DNA of 64,000 bases from Roseovarius albus (GCF_900172335.1 NZ_FWFX01000012.1:62001-126000); one strand, 5' to 3'. Numbered from the stretch's first letter, positions 24,197-32,681 are shown. Notes: generated by a model from the sequence alone, not told the origin. Program-made: numbers and translations.

Positions 24197-24535
24197 ATGG
24201 CAAGCTTCCCCCGGCACATTGATCCTGAAGCCGAGCTTTCATGTTGCGAACTCGAACTTGAAGACCTAGAGCGCGATGGAAAATTGAACCGATGGGTAGC
24301 AATCATAGTTGCTGTCGTATTTTTTGGGGCAAACAATTCTCTCCATTTGTTTAGTGACACTGCATTTCTTGCCATATTCATATTTGGCGCTGCGCTCGCA
24401 ATCATTGCTGACATTAAGGCAGAAATAAAACTCCAGTCCATACAGACAAGGGCCATGATAGCTCAAAGCCACCTCGCAACAGAGCACATGGCTCACTTGC
24501 GCTATGACGCAGCAGATTGCTCCGCCCATGTTTAG
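24197..24535 (+). CDS. small membrane protein, 112 aa
   Basis: The 112-aa protein starts at ATG 24197 with TGGAGATG upstream. The first 35 residues are acidic with paired Cys (LSCCELELEDLERD). Two membrane helices follow (WVAIIVAVVFFGANNSL and AFLAIFIFGAALAIIADI), then a helical tail ending in AHLRYDAADCSAHV. It leads a set of three small plus-strand membrane genes (24197-25029). Family not recognised; possibly a phage-type membrane protein. Confidence 0.55.
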   Translation: MASFPRHIDPEAELSCCELELEDLERDGKLNRWVAIIVAVVFFGANNSLHLFSDTAFLAIFIFGAALAIIADIKAEIKLQSIQTRAMIAQSHLATEHMAHLRYDAADCSAHV

Positions 24536-24547
24536 TTAGGACAAATC

Positions 24548-24769
24548 ATGTACGGTCGCGACTTAAACGATCCTCTGGAAGCCATGCAGCGCAAACTTAC
24601 AATCTTGCAGACAGACATGAATGCGTTGACTTCACAGATGGAAGCTCTTCAGCTTAGTGTAAATCGCAGCGATAATTTTAATCGCGCTGCTTATATTAGA
24701 ATATCCTCCACCTTACGTATCTTACTCCTTATCGTTGCCGTGTGTGTTGCCTACTGGTGGTTTTCCTAG
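24548..24769 (+). CDS. small coiled-coil protein with C-terminal anchor
   Basis: The 73-aa protein has heptad-like spacing in residues 8-45 (LEAMQRKLTILQTDMNALTSQMEAL) and a C-terminal membrane helix (LRILLLIVAVCVAYWWF). It begins 12 nt after the preceding gene. Short coiled-coil plus tail-anchor proteins occur among phage accessory genes, but no family is identified. Confidence 0.55.
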   Translation: MYGRDLNDPLEAMQRKLTILQTDMNALTSQMEALQLSVNRSDNFNRAAYIRISSTLRILLLIVAVCVAYWWFS

Positions 24770-24810
24770 GGTGAATTGACACACTCCCCTCGAATGGCCA
24801 TTTTAGCTAC

Positions 24811-25029
24811 ATGCGCAGACTTCTCATAAACGCCGCCATAGTGGTGGTTATCCTATCAGCCCCCATTGCCCTGTTCTTCATGGGGTGGGGGCTGCTGCAG
24901 GTTTATCACCAAATGGGCATGATAGCCTTTCTCGGGGCGTGCGTGAGCTATTTTATTGGCTCGCTAGGGCTCGCTTCCCTTGTTGATAAAGGGCAAGCCC
25001 GCCAGAACCCGCCACCACACGACCAATAA
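24811..25029 (+). CDS. small membrane protein overlapping the ejection-protein gene
   Basis: This 72-aa frame encodes two hydrophobic helices (AAIVVVILSAPIALFFMGWGLLQVY and MIAFLGACVSYFIGSLGLASL). Its last 77 bp overlap the 3' end of the converging 742-aa gene. The hydrophobic pattern argues that it is real, but no ribosome site is obvious. Confidence 0.45.
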   Translation: MRRLLINAAIVVVILSAPIALFFMGWGLLQVYHQMGMIAFLGACVSYFIGSLGLASLVDKGQARQNPPPHDQ

Positions 25030-27181
25030 GTTGTGCCTGTTCGTCTTTGATAGGCTGACCGGACAGGGCCCTGCGTACTGCGAATAGGGCCTCTCGCGCT
25101 TCTTTGTCTTTCTTACCAACCAGCGCCTGTGCAATCTCGTCAAAGATGGCTTTCTCCTGCGCATTCATCGTGCGCGGATCGATCCCGGCAATGGATTCCG
25201 TGACCTGTTTAGCTGCCTCGAAAGGATTGCCGCCTTTGCCCAAGGTCCTCTTCACAACGCCCGGTGTGGCTTCTTCCGTGACCTGCCCTTGAATGGACTG
25301 CCTGATAGCCGTGTCAGAGTTCCGGCTGATAGCTCCGCGAAGCTGCAAGGCTGTTGCGGTTCGGTCCAGTTCAGTGAGCAAATGATTAGCTTTGCCCTCA
25401 CCAAGAACCATTTTCACTTTGGCTTGATTGGCGCGGCTGGAAATCTCTTTGACAAGCTGCATGGCCTCGCGCCCATCAACATCAGGATCGGAGATAGTCC
25501 GGCGCACATTCGACAACGTTTCCTCAATCGAATTTCTAAGCCCGATTTTCATGGCATTTCGGGATTCGACAGATGTCCCACTTTTCAGAAAGTCTCTCAC
25601 ATCCTCGACAGTGGTACGCTTGAACAGAAGGTCTTTCCCCAACGCCAGACCTTCGTCTTGCTGGATCTTGTCCCCGCCAATTTTCAATGCCCGTGTGTAT
25701 GTCGGAACCGCCTTTTTCAAAGCATCACGCAGCCCCCCGGCCAGACGCCTTGCCCGTGTACCCTGAGCGTTGGGGCGTCCAAACTGATCAACCGCTTCAC
25801 GCCCAATGGTATCCAGCGCCATTTTGATTTCATGCAATTGGCGTGTATTGGGCATAGGCTTAAACGCTACAGCACCATCATCGCCGATTTCTGCAAGGAT
25901 TTGCTGGTTGCGTTGCCCCTTCTCAATCATCGCCTCGTTCGCTTCTGAAACAGCCTTCTGCAATGTCTTTGGCGGGACTCGCTCAAGAACGGCTTCAATG
26001 TCTCGACCGGCCTTGGCAGAATAATCGATAGGGCTGTTGAAAGCCGTATCAAACGCCTTCTGTCGTGCCGGGGCTGTGGCCTGCGAAATGCCCTTGGCCG
26101 TTTCTTTGATGCCCTGGGGCTTGCCTAGGATCATGTCTAACTTTCTGGGCAACCGTTTACCAATCGCGTCTGAGCGCTCTGTGGCGGCGTCTCTGGCGAC
26201 CTTTAGGGCCTTCCCGCCGGTCTTACTGGCCGCGTCCAGAAGCGCCTGTGTGGCTGGCCCTGCGTCCGCCAGCATAGCATCGTCACCTAATTGGGTGAGG
26301 CGCGCTGATGCGGCTCCTAGGTCGTCATTCATGAGTGCTTGTTTCACGGCGCGGGCGGCGGGGACAGACACGCCAAACTCATCCGCGATGGTGTGGATGT
26401 CGAGGCGCTTTATCTTCTTCGCCATGGTCGTAACACCTTCGCCAAGCATCGATGCTATTGGGCCAAGACCTAAACCTAGGCCACCACCCACGAGAGCACC
26501 TTTCCCGGCCTCACCCAAGCGCTCACCTTCATCTGCACGGCCTGCAAAGCTAGCTGCGCCCTCTACAGCCCCGGCTGGAGCCGCAATCATGCCTGCGCGT
26601 GCGCCACGTGTTAAGGTGTTAGCGCCTTTGGCCACAAAGTCAGTGGCCTTAGTTCCCCCGCCAGCAACGGCCAGCGGCGCTGCGGTTGTAATGCCGCCTG
26701 CGATATTCAGTGCCGCCGATTGCACCGGGTGTTGTCGTTCCATCGCATCCGACATGAGGTTCATATTCTTAGCTGCCTCTGGTGATACCATGCCCACCGC
26801 TTCATCAAGCCATTCACCCACCAGAGGTGCGCCTTGATTAAATTCCTGAACGCGGGCCGCAACCGGATTGGCTGCGATGCGCTCTTGATCCACATCACGC
26901 TGAACCAGATCCACAGGCTTTGCGCCCTTCATGATTTCAGCAATGCGCTCTTGGTCGTTGGTCGCATAGCCGGGTGACTTGAAGGCTAGTTGCCCGTTGG
27001 AGAGCTTGAAGACTTGCCCACCATCCTCTGTGGTGGCGATAACCTCCTTGCCCTCTACAGGTTTGCTGACAGGTTGCGGTGGCTTCCCGTCAAGGATCTC
27101 CGACGCGTAGTCATACGGCTGCGCGCCCTGTGCGGGTTGTTGGGGTGTGTCCCCAAGGATCATTGATGCCCAATCTGTCAT
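24953..27181 (-). CDS. phage-type internal virion / DNA-ejection protein, 742 aa
   Basis: This long, soluble, Ala/Gly-rich helical protein starts MTDWASMILGDTPQQPAQG and has a hydrophobic Gly/Ala stretch in residues 150-240 (for example TAAPLAVAGGGTKATDF, GKGALVGGGLGLGLG), long charged helices in the middle and a membrane-active-looking segment near the C-terminus. This pattern is typical of podovirus internal or ejection proteins that enter the cell with DNA. It abuts the 411-aa ejection-type gene (shared base at 27181). No other virion genes are present, so it is either a relic or a retained functional module. Confidence 0.6.
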   Translation of the reverse strand: MTDWASMILGDTPQQPAQGAQPYDYASEILDGKPPQPVSKPVEGKEVIATTEDGGQVFKLSNGQLAFKSPGYATNDQERIAEIMKGAKPVDLVQRDVDQERIAANPVAARVQEFNQGAPLVGEWLDEAVGMVSPEAAKNMNLMSDAMERQHPVQSAALNIAGGITTAAPLAVAGGGTKATDFVAKGANTLTRGARAGMIAAPAGAVEGAASFAGRADEGERLGEAGKGALVGGGLGLGLGPIASMLGEGVTTMAKKIKRLDIHTIADEFGVSVPAARAVKQALMNDDLGAASARLTQLGDDAMLADAGPATQALLDAASKTGGKALKVARDAATERSDAIGKRLPRKLDMILGKPQGIKETAKGISQATAPARQKAFDTAFNSPIDYSAKAGRDIEAVLERVPPKTLQKAVSEANEAMIEKGQRNQQILAEIGDDGAVAFKPMPNTRQLHEIKMALDTIGREAVDQFGRPNAQGTRARRLAGGLRDALKKAVPTYTRALKIGGDKIQQDEGLALGKDLLFKRTTVEDVRDFLKSGTSVESRNAMKIGLRNSIEETLSNVRRTISDPDVDGREAMQLVKEISSRANQAKVKMVLGEGKANHLLTELDRTATALQLRGAISRNSDTAIRQSIQGQVTEEATPGVVKRTLGKGGNPFEAAKQVTESIAGIDPRTMNAQEKAIFDEIAQALVGKKDKEAREALFAVRRALSGQPIKDEQAQLIGRVVAGSGGLALYQQGKRALASQ

Positions 27182-28416
27182 TAGAAACCCACCTCTTTGC
27201 GAAGTTGCACCGCAACCTGTTGCTTCAGGGTGTCTGGATCGGTGATCCCACTCGCTCGAAGCTGCTCGGCTATTTGCTCGCCACGTTGATTGATGAGGGT
27301 TGGCACGTCATTCAATTCACCCAACTCCCAAGGCTTGCCATTTCGACCCTGCGCCAACCAGATATTATAGCGGGCAATCGCCAGCTTTTGCTGCTTGATA
27401 GATTGCTCCATCTTAGCTTGGAACTCTGTGGGGCTGTCGCCATCCCAAACGCCCGTGCCAGCATTCGGCAACTGCTCATTGAGGCGCTCGGCCTCCTGTG
27501 GCGTCACAGCGGCCCCTGATAGCTCTTTCAGCGTCGTGTTGAGGTTGTTGAAGGCTTCGGTTTTGAACCGTGTAAACTCGCCAAGCTGAGCCTGCTCATC
27601 AGGTGACGCACTGCCAATCTTGTCCTTTAGGCCAGTCCAGGTATTTGAAAGCCGCGTTCCAAATTCCAGATATTCCGGTTTGAACAAGGCCTGCGTGTCG
27701 GACAGTCGCCCAAGCATTGCGCCAGCGTTAACGACACGGGTTTCGATGTCGTTTGTTGCCTTGGTGCCGAAGGCCCCCTCCCCAAAGCTAAGATGCACGC
27801 CACCTTTTGGCAGCGGGGTGCCTTCTGGCAAAAGCCCGTTGTTGATATCCGCTTGCGTTTTCCCTGCTGATGAAAGAGGGGCGGGTGGTGCATTGAAGTC
27901 TCGCAGATCCTGCAGTGACTTAAATAAATCCTCAAACGGCGCAGCAGCGGCGGGATAATCTTCAAGGCGGTCCAGTGGTGCAAGTCCCTTGGATTCCAAG
28001 AAACTATTCATCCCCTGCAGGTCGCCTTTTTGATAGTACATATTGGCCTGTGTAAGGCTCTCCTCAATCTCCGCCGCATCCGCTGCTGCCTGATCCGCTG
28101 ATAGACCGCGCCTGTACTCATCGACCGTCATCTGGTGGGTTTCCGCCGCCCGCCCCGCTGACGCATCGGCCCGTGCATTCGCTTGGTAGCTATTCTGGAT
28201 GTTGAGGGCCGCCTGTGGATCGTGCTGTGCAAGTCCATTGAGCGCGTTCTGATTACCGGCCAGCACATCTGCGCCGTTCTCTTGATAAAAGTCGGCAAGT
28301 GCATTCCTGCGCTGAAACTCCTGCTGTTCAGCCCGTGCACGTTGGCCTCGGTGAAAGCTATCGGCAATGTTTGGGTTTGCGCCTGCGAGGATAATTCCGG
28401 GAGACATCTTACTCAT
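27181..28416 (-). CDS. phage-type internal virion / DNA-transfer protein, 411 aa
   Basis: The protein starts MSKMSPGIILAGANPNIADSFHRGQRARAEQQEFQRRNAL, a pattern of N-terminal Gly/Asn-rich and Gln-rich helices that I associate with phage DNA-transfer proteins of the P22 gp7/gp20 or T7-like internal core type. The remainder is helical with frequent Gln and Ala. Its start overlaps the stop of a 58-aa gene (ATGA) and its end meets the 742-aa gene, so the three form one translational unit. Family identity is by style, not by a conserved motif. Confidence 0.55.
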   Translation of the reverse strand: MSKMSPGIILAGANPNIADSFHRGQRARAEQQEFQRRNALADFYQENGADVLAGNQNALNGLAQHDPQAALNIQNSYQANARADASAGRAAETHQMTVDEYRRGLSADQAAADAAEIEESLTQANMYYQKGDLQGMNSFLESKGLAPLDRLEDYPAAAAPFEDLFKSLQDLRDFNAPPAPLSSAGKTQADINNGLLPEGTPLPKGGVHLSFGEGAFGTKATNDIETRVVNAGAMLGRLSDTQALFKPEYLEFGTRLSNTWTGLKDKIGSASPDEQAQLGEFTRFKTEAFNNLNTTLKELSGAAVTPQEAERLNEQLPNAGTGVWDGDSPTEFQAKMEQSIKQQKLAIARYNIWLAQGRNGKPWELGELNDVPTLINQRGEQIAEQLRASGITDPDTLKQQVAVQLRKEVGF

Positions 28417-28589
28417 TGTGCTGCCTCCGTCCCAAAGTGGTTGGAAAGGCGGTCTTCCGCTTCAAAGAAACGGTCCGATTGAATCTTGTCGTGAATGATT
28501 TGGTTTAGAACGGGCGAGGAGGTGAAACCCCCCACCAGCTTTCGTTCACCTTTAGTGCCGTCATCGACTCTTTTGTCGTCTGTTTTCAT
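28413..28589 (-). CDS. small phage-type protein, 58 aa
   Basis: A frame from ATG 28589 (TTGGAGACGAG upstream) to TGA at 28413 overlaps the next start as ATGA. The polar product (KTDDKRVDDGTKGERKLVGG, then SDRFFEAEDRLSNHFG) leads the two-gene ejection-protein unit. Small leading genes like this are common in virion operons. The 3-gene arrangement supports its reality more than the sequence does. Confidence 0.55.
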   Translation of the reverse strand: MKTDDKRVDDGTKGERKLVGGFTSSPVLNQIIHDKIQSDRFFEAEDRLSNHFGTEAAQ

Positions 28590-28719
28590 CTGCTCGTCTC
28601 CAATATTTATAGGTAATATAATACCTCAAATGTCACTAAAAAGCAAAGGTAGACGGGTGATTTTGGCCGCACGTCTTGCCATTTTTGACGTGCATACTCC
28701 GTTCTTTTGAGGAGGTTCG

Positions 28720-28761
28720 ATGGCAGGGAAGCGTAAATATCAGAGCGTTTGTGTCAGGTGA
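28720..28761 (+). other. 13-codon mini-ORF with a strong ribosome site
   Basis: GAGGAGG stands five bases before an ATG that opens a short frame (MAGKRKYQSVCVR, stop at 28759-28761). The first residues resemble the start of some transposase OrfA proteins. It may be the truncated 5' end of an insertion sequence, or a leader peptide. The rest of the gap 28590-28787 holds nothing else that I recognise. Confidence 0.25.
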
Positions 28762-28787
28762 CGGCTTTGAGCCCAAAGTTCCCATTG

Positions 28788-30512
28788 CTACAAGCCTGCT
28801 ACGCGCAAGCCTCGGTGAAATCGTTCGCGGTCTTCCTGTTGTGCGAAGGGGTGCGTCCGGTCGGCCAATTCGAATGAAGAGCCCAAGTCAAAGCGTGCGA
28901 GCTCAGCAACAGCCTGTCTGGCCTCGTCCAATCTTCCGATCAAAGCGCAATTGACCGCAATATCCATATATGCTGTGGAACGGTTGGGTTGCACACTAAC
29001 TGCCTCTCTTGCCCATTTAACAGCTTCTTCGTGCAGACCTTCTACAAACGCGCAAACCGACCGAGTGGAATACCACAAGGCGATCAGCGGATCGCGCGGG
29101 CTCAGCCGGATCGCCTGTTCAATATTTCTGCGGGCGTCCTTGCTTCTACCTGAGTAAACCTGAGCCCGCCCAAGCAACGCGTAAGCATGCGGGTCGTTAG
29201 AATTGAGCGAAATGGCATGTTCCAATTTTCCGATTGCTTCCATTTGACGACCGGAAAACAGGTCTACCGCACCAAGAAGCGCAAAAGCATAGGCATCGCG
29301 GCTGTTAATCGAGACTGCGCGTTGCGCAACCCTTTCAGCCTCTTTCATCGAAGCTCTCGGGTCGTCACCCCATCCATTGACGCATTCCAGCAGGTGAGTG
29401 AATGACAGATCAGCCATACCGAACGAGCTTTGTTGATCCAGTTCCACAGCCCTCAGCAAAAGGGACTTCGCTTCCGACACATCCTCTTTCGTGAATTGCG
29501 AGATATGCCAATGCGCCCGCGCCGCGAGTTCCCAAGCGTCCAATCGAGGAACCGCCTCGCGCCTAGAACGACGCATTTCAGCGGTTAGGTATTCAGGCGC
29601 TACCGCACTAACAATCTGGCGGGTCACATCGTCCTGCAAATCAAAGATGTCCTCAATCTCGCTATCAAACCGCTCGGTCCAGGTGTAGTGATCGGCAATT
29701 GCGTCAATCAGCTGCACCGAGACACGAACTCTGTTACCGGCCTTTCGAATGCTACCTTGTAGAATATAGCGGACCGCCAATTCCTCGGCGACTTGCTTCG
29801 TGCTCAAGGTCTTGTCTTTGTAGGTAAAGCTAGTGTTGCGCGAGATGACAAAGAACCAATGAAATTGAGACAGCGCCGAAAGGATGTCTTCCGCCATACC
29901 TTCGGCTAAAAAGCCCTGTTCGCCGTCTTTGGATAAATTGTCAAAAGGCAGTACAGCAATTGACGGCTTTTCCTGCATTTCTGAACGGTGGTGCCGCCCC
30001 GTGATATTTGACATTCCCCAACCATAAGCAACCAAGGGCTCTGCGATGTTCTTCAGGGCTTGAGCGCCAAGGTTTGTGAAGTGTTCGGAGAACCGGACAT
30101 CCAAGCTCCGTCGTGCCGTTTCGGAAATTACGATTGCCCCGGGTTCAGCCAAATCTTGAAGTCGTGCGGCGACGTTTACCCCGTCGCCATAAACGTCTTC
30201 ATCCGCAAAGCTCACGTCGCCGATGTGCAGCCCTATACGCAACTTTATATGCGGATCATGGGTCAATTCCGTCTGGATCGCGATTGCACAAGTAATCCCG
30301 CTGACCACACTGGGGAATTCGGCCAGCCAACCATCACCCATGTTTTTGATAATCCGACCTTCATAGTCGGCAACAAATGGTTCCATTATTCTGCTCCGAA
30401 AGCGGCGAAGCGCTGACAAAGTGGCGGCTTCGTCGTCACCCATAAGCTTGGAATACCCAGCTACGTCAGCTGCCAGAATTGCTGTCAGTTTGCGCTGAAA
30501 ACCATGAGACAT
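28788..30512 (-). CDS. class III adenylate/guanylate cyclase with TolB-like and TPR regions
   Basis: The 574-aa protein has an N-terminal class III cyclase domain: AILAADVAGYSKLMGDD with metal-binding Asp16, KNMGDGWLAEF with Asp60, and YGDGVNVAARLQ. A middle block (SIAVLPFDNLSKDGEQGFLAEGMAEDI) is the FlgO/TolB-like module often fused to such cyclases, and the C-terminal 230 residues form TPR-like helical repeats. Relatives make cAMP in response to unknown signals. It lies in the island without partners; a GC-rich, host-like base composition suggests it is cargo from a related genome. Confidence 0.88.
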   Translation of the reverse strand: MSHGFQRKLTAILAADVAGYSKLMGDDEAATLSALRRFRSRIMEPFVADYEGRIIKNMGDGWLAEFPSVVSGITCAIAIQTELTHDPHIKLRIGLHIGDVSFADEDVYGDGVNVAARLQDLAEPGAIVISETARRSLDVRFSEHFTNLGAQALKNIAEPLVAYGWGMSNITGRHHRSEMQEKPSIAVLPFDNLSKDGEQGFLAEGMAEDILSALSQFHWFFVISRNTSFTYKDKTLSTKQVAEELAVRYILQGSIRKAGNRVRVSVQLIDAIADHYTWTERFDSEIEDIFDLQDDVTRQIVSAVAPEYLTAEMRRSRREAVPRLDAWELAARAHWHISQFTKEDVSEAKSLLLRAVELDQQSSFGMADLSFTHLLECVNGWGDDPRASMKEAERVAQRAVSINSRDAYAFALLGAVDLFSGRQMEAIGKLEHAISLNSNDPHAYALLGRAQVYSGRSKDARRNIEQAIRLSPRDPLIALWYSTRSVCAFVEGLHEEAVKWAREAVSVQPNRSTAYMDIAVNCALIGRLDEARQAVAELARFDLGSSFELADRTHPFAQQEDRERFHRGLRVAGL

Positions 30513-30677
30513 AGAAGAAGCTTAGCGGATGCAATTGGATTCAGAAACCTATTTGGCTTGGGCGGTCGAATGTCTCCTTCGTCCGCACAGCCGTCATTCA
30601 TGACACTCTCATTGCTTTGGTTGTGGCGTTGATTTTCTTTCCGCAAGTTATGACCTCAGATAAATCTTCGTTCAATC

Positions 30678-30926
30678 TTACCGCCTTTGCCTTGCAGCCA
30701 TCTTGCGGCACCCTTCCTTGCAGTATTTCGCATCAACCCGTTTCCACTCAGGCATGAGGTTTCCACAGTGCAGGCAGTGCCACCCTTTGGCGTAGTTCCT
30801 ACCCAATGCGATAGCGCGCCGCCGAATGCGTGTGACGTTCTGCCATGAGTATGTGCTGATCCCCATGCGGACATGAGAACCGTCGATTTCCTCAACCCGT
30901 ATACTTCCATAATCTCTGTCCGTCAT
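30678..30926 (-). CDS. small zinc-ribbon protein of phage type
   Basis: The 82-aa protein ends with a four-Cys zinc-ribbon pattern CLHCGNLMPEWKRVDAKYC then CRKMAARQRR. The frame starts at ATG 30926 after AAAGGTAACG. The first half is charged and likely folded as a short helix and strand pair. Such HCGxxxP...KYC proteins are common in phage early regions and may bind DNA. The competing frame 30656-30910 on the same strand is a shadow in another phase. Confidence 0.7.
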   Translation of the reverse strand: MTDRDYGSIRVEEIDGSHVRMGISTYSWQNVTRIRRRAIALGRNYAKGWHCLHCGNLMPEWKRVDAKYCKEGCRKMAARQRR

Positions 30927-31043
30927 ATCTCGTTACCTTTTGCGGGAACTGCCTTTGATTTCATTCGGAATTACCGAGTTAAGTCCCTTCCTCACTTCGT
31001 GTGCGCGCTGACCAAGCATTAACCTTCAGTCTCAGCTCGTTTC

Positions 31044-31274
31044 TCAAAGGCTCTCCACGCTGGATTCTATGCAAACACTGTGCCGCTCGGTTGGGTTTGT
31101 GCGCTCTAGGAAGGAGTCTTGGGTTTCGCCTGACTTGCGGTCGATCCATCTGCCATCAACACACGCCTGCCGAATAATGGGTTCGTCATCTACGGTGTGT
31201 GGGTCTGTGATATAGATAATCATTTCTCCATTGTTATTCTGTTCAAGTTTTTGGATGCGCTGTTTGATGCTCAT
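31044..31274 (-). CDS. small hypothetical protein with MSI-type N-terminal helix
   Basis: This 76-aa protein starts MSIKQRIQKLEQ, close to the start of the adjacent 105-aa protein (MSIRKRIATLEG), and ends with an acidic stretch. The shared opening may be a coiled-coil or assembly tag. It follows the 105-aa gene by one base and should be cotranscribed with it. No family is recognised. Confidence 0.6.
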   Translation of the reverse strand: MSIKQRIQKLEQNNNGEMIIYITDPHTVDDEPIIRQACVDGRWIDRKSGETQDSFLERTNPTERHSVCIESSVESL

Positions 31275-31275
31275 A

Positions 31276-31593
31276 TCAATCTCCCTCCACTAGGGTGCCG
31301 GTATCGCAGCCCGCCGCCTCTAGGATTGCCCTGAACAGTTTTGCAGACGGTCCTGTTTGCTTAGAAAACTGCAGACACTTCGCCGCAACTTCATCATCAA
31401 CCCGCCCATCAAGAATGAGCGCGGCAATATCCATTGGCGATGCCTTGGGGGTGAGTTCGTTCAACGGAGTTTCCCGCAAACGTTCTGCTGTTGTTTGCAG
31501 TGCCCGCAGCAAATCCGCCAAAGCGCTGTCGCTTGAAATAACCTTTCTTAGCTGGCGACCTTCCAAAGTTGCTATCCGTTTTCTGATGCTCAT
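31276..31593 (-). CDS. hypothetical protein of 105 aa next to DUF5681
   Basis: The 105-aa helical protein starts MSIRKRIATLEGRQLRKVI and continues with a DSALADLLRALQTTAERLRET helix and a GRVDDEVAAKCLQFSKQTG block. It begins in the stop of the DUF5681 gene (4-nt overlap) and is followed within 1 nt by the 76-aa gene with a similar N-terminus. These three form a compact unit that I take to be phage-derived. No enzymatic motif is visible. Confidence 0.65.
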   Translation of the reverse strand: MSIRKRIATLEGRQLRKVISSDSALADLLRALQTTAERLRETPLNELTPKASPMDIAALILDGRVDDEVAAKCLQFSKQTGPSAKLFRAILEAAGCDTGTLVEGD

Positions 31594-32033
31594 TTCTTTT
31601 CCTCCAATGCAGCGATACGCCGCTCAAGTTCTGTGGTTTCCAGTACACGCCGATATTGCTCCACCAGCCCCATGACGGTTGCACCCTCCAAGGGAGTTAC
31701 TTCGCCCTGTGAGACCGCCAGTAGTACCGACTGCGCTGCCTCTGATGCATCCTCGGCGCTTTTGATTGCTGGCAGGTCAAAATTGATCGGCGCGTCTTTC
31801 CTCGTGGGCGCTATCCGCTCAAGGCAAAGGCGCAGTGCAGTACCATCGCCCTCTAAGGCCAGCTCCACCGCCTTTTGTGTGATTGCCTCCGATTGACCCT
31901 CAAGCAGTTCTTCAACCGCCCGTGTGACACGGTGCCGGGTTCCTCTTGGTTTGCCTGGATTGCCAACCGCGAATTTGCCGCTTTCATCTGTGTACGTATT
32001 GCCCACGTTATTTCGTTCGGATTCATCCGTCAT
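31590..32033 (-). CDS. DUF5681 domain phage-related protein
   Basis: The 147-aa protein has the DUF5681 core GKFAVGNPGKPRGTRHRVTRAVEELLEGQSEA near residues 19-50 and helices after it. DUF5681 is a phage- and island-associated family, sometimes noted near terminase or packaging genes, whose function is unsettled. It starts 3 nt after the stop of the replication-like gene and overlaps the 105-aa gene, so it belongs to the same minus-strand transcript. No large terminase is found nearby. Confidence 0.8.
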   Translation of the reverse strand: MTDESERNNVGNTYTDESGKFAVGNPGKPRGTRHRVTRAVEELLEGQSEAITQKAVELALEGDGTALRLCLERIAPTRKDAPINFDLPAIKSAEDASEAAQSVLLAVSQGEVTPLEGATVMGLVEQYRRVLETTELERRIAALEEKK

Positions 32034-32036
32034 TGC

Positions 32037-32681
32037 TCATGCCTCGCTTGTGGTGTTGTTGATAAGAGTGCCCGGCCTCGCCAATCCGCAAAGGCCCTTA
32101 ACTTTTATCAGTTCAGGTGATGCCAATATTTCCGAGGGGATATGGCTAGATGTATATATGGCAGGATTTTCCGACACGGTGAGTGCTTGTTTTTGCAAAA
32201 AAGCGGTAGGATTTTCCGACATTTGCTCATTCGAATGTAGGATTTTCCGACAGGGGGTGTTGGATTTTCCTGCCAAGGAATGTCGGATTTTCCGACGGGG
32301 ATTTTGTTTTTTCCAAGACATGAATTCCTTGGTCGCCGCAGCCCCATTCAGTGCTTCTTCTGTCAGCGCATATGACGCTGCTTGACCCACTCCGCTCGGC
32401 CCCAAGCAATGTCCTTTGGTGACTTTGATGAAGCCTCGTTCGATTAATCCTACGAAGTACTGCGCTACCGTGTCACGGCCAACGGCAAGGGCTTTTGCGG
32501 CATCTCTGTGGCTGAGATAGATAGCTCCATTGTTGCCGCCATTATAAAGCCTCTTGAGCTCTATATACAGCGCTCTAGGGCCAGGTTTCATTGTCCGCCA
32601 TGCCTCACTCGACAAAAGCCATTCAGGAAGCTGGACAAATCGCCCAGCTCCTTTTTTGCCCTTTTTATAATACTTACTCAT
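32037..32681 (-). CDS. winged-helix replication-initiator-like protein containing an iteron array
   Basis: From ATG 32681 the 214-aa protein has a winged-helix domain in residues 10-95: PEWLLSSEAWRTMKPGPRALYIEL, then YLSHRDAAKALAVGRDTVAQYFVGLIERGFIKV. The C-terminal third is basic and low-complexity and is encoded by DNA carrying five GGATTTTCC repeats in different frames (32161-32296). The start overlaps the preceding 45-aa gene as ATGA. A DNA-binding domain followed by a repeat-bearing tail is typical of phage or plasmid initiators whose origin lies in the gene. The assignment is inferred from architecture. Confidence 0.6.
   Translation of the reverse strand: MSKYYKKGKKGAGRFVQLPEWLLSSEAWRTMKPGPRALYIELKRLYNGGNNGAIYLSHRDAAKALAVGRDTVAQYFVGLIERGFIKVTKGHCLGPSGVGQAASYALTEEALNGAAATKEFMSWKKQNPRRKIRHSLAGKSNTPCRKILHSNEQMSENPTAFLQKQALTVSENPAIYTSSHIPSEILASPELIKVKGLCGLARPGTLINNTTSEA
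32161..32296 (+). repeat. iteron-like array of five GGATTTTCC repeats
   Basis: Five copies start at 32164, 32209, 32240, 32262 and 32285, with consensus AGGATTTTCCGACA (copy 4 degenerate at the end, copy 5 a palindrome GTCGGATTTTCCGAC). Intervals are 45, 31, 22 and 23 bp. Because the last three are not multiples of three, the repeats fall in different reading frames of the enclosing gene, so selection must be on DNA, not protein. This fits initiator binding sites of an origin or a partition/regulatory site. Confidence 0.65.

Noticed and set aside
26037..26837. Long plus-strand frame of 266 codons
   Set aside because: It is antisense to the 742-aa ejection-type gene, has low-complexity Ala/Pro/Arg composition and no ribosome site.
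30656..30910. Alternative 84-codon minus-strand frame
   Set aside because: It overlaps the zinc-ribbon frame in another phase; only the 30678-30926 frame has the four-Cys pattern and a ribosome site.
32161..32296. Regular repeats that might be a CRISPR array
   Set aside because: The repeat unit is only 9-14 bp, spacing varies from 22 to 45 bp, and the DNA lies inside a coding gene. An iteron-like array explains it better.
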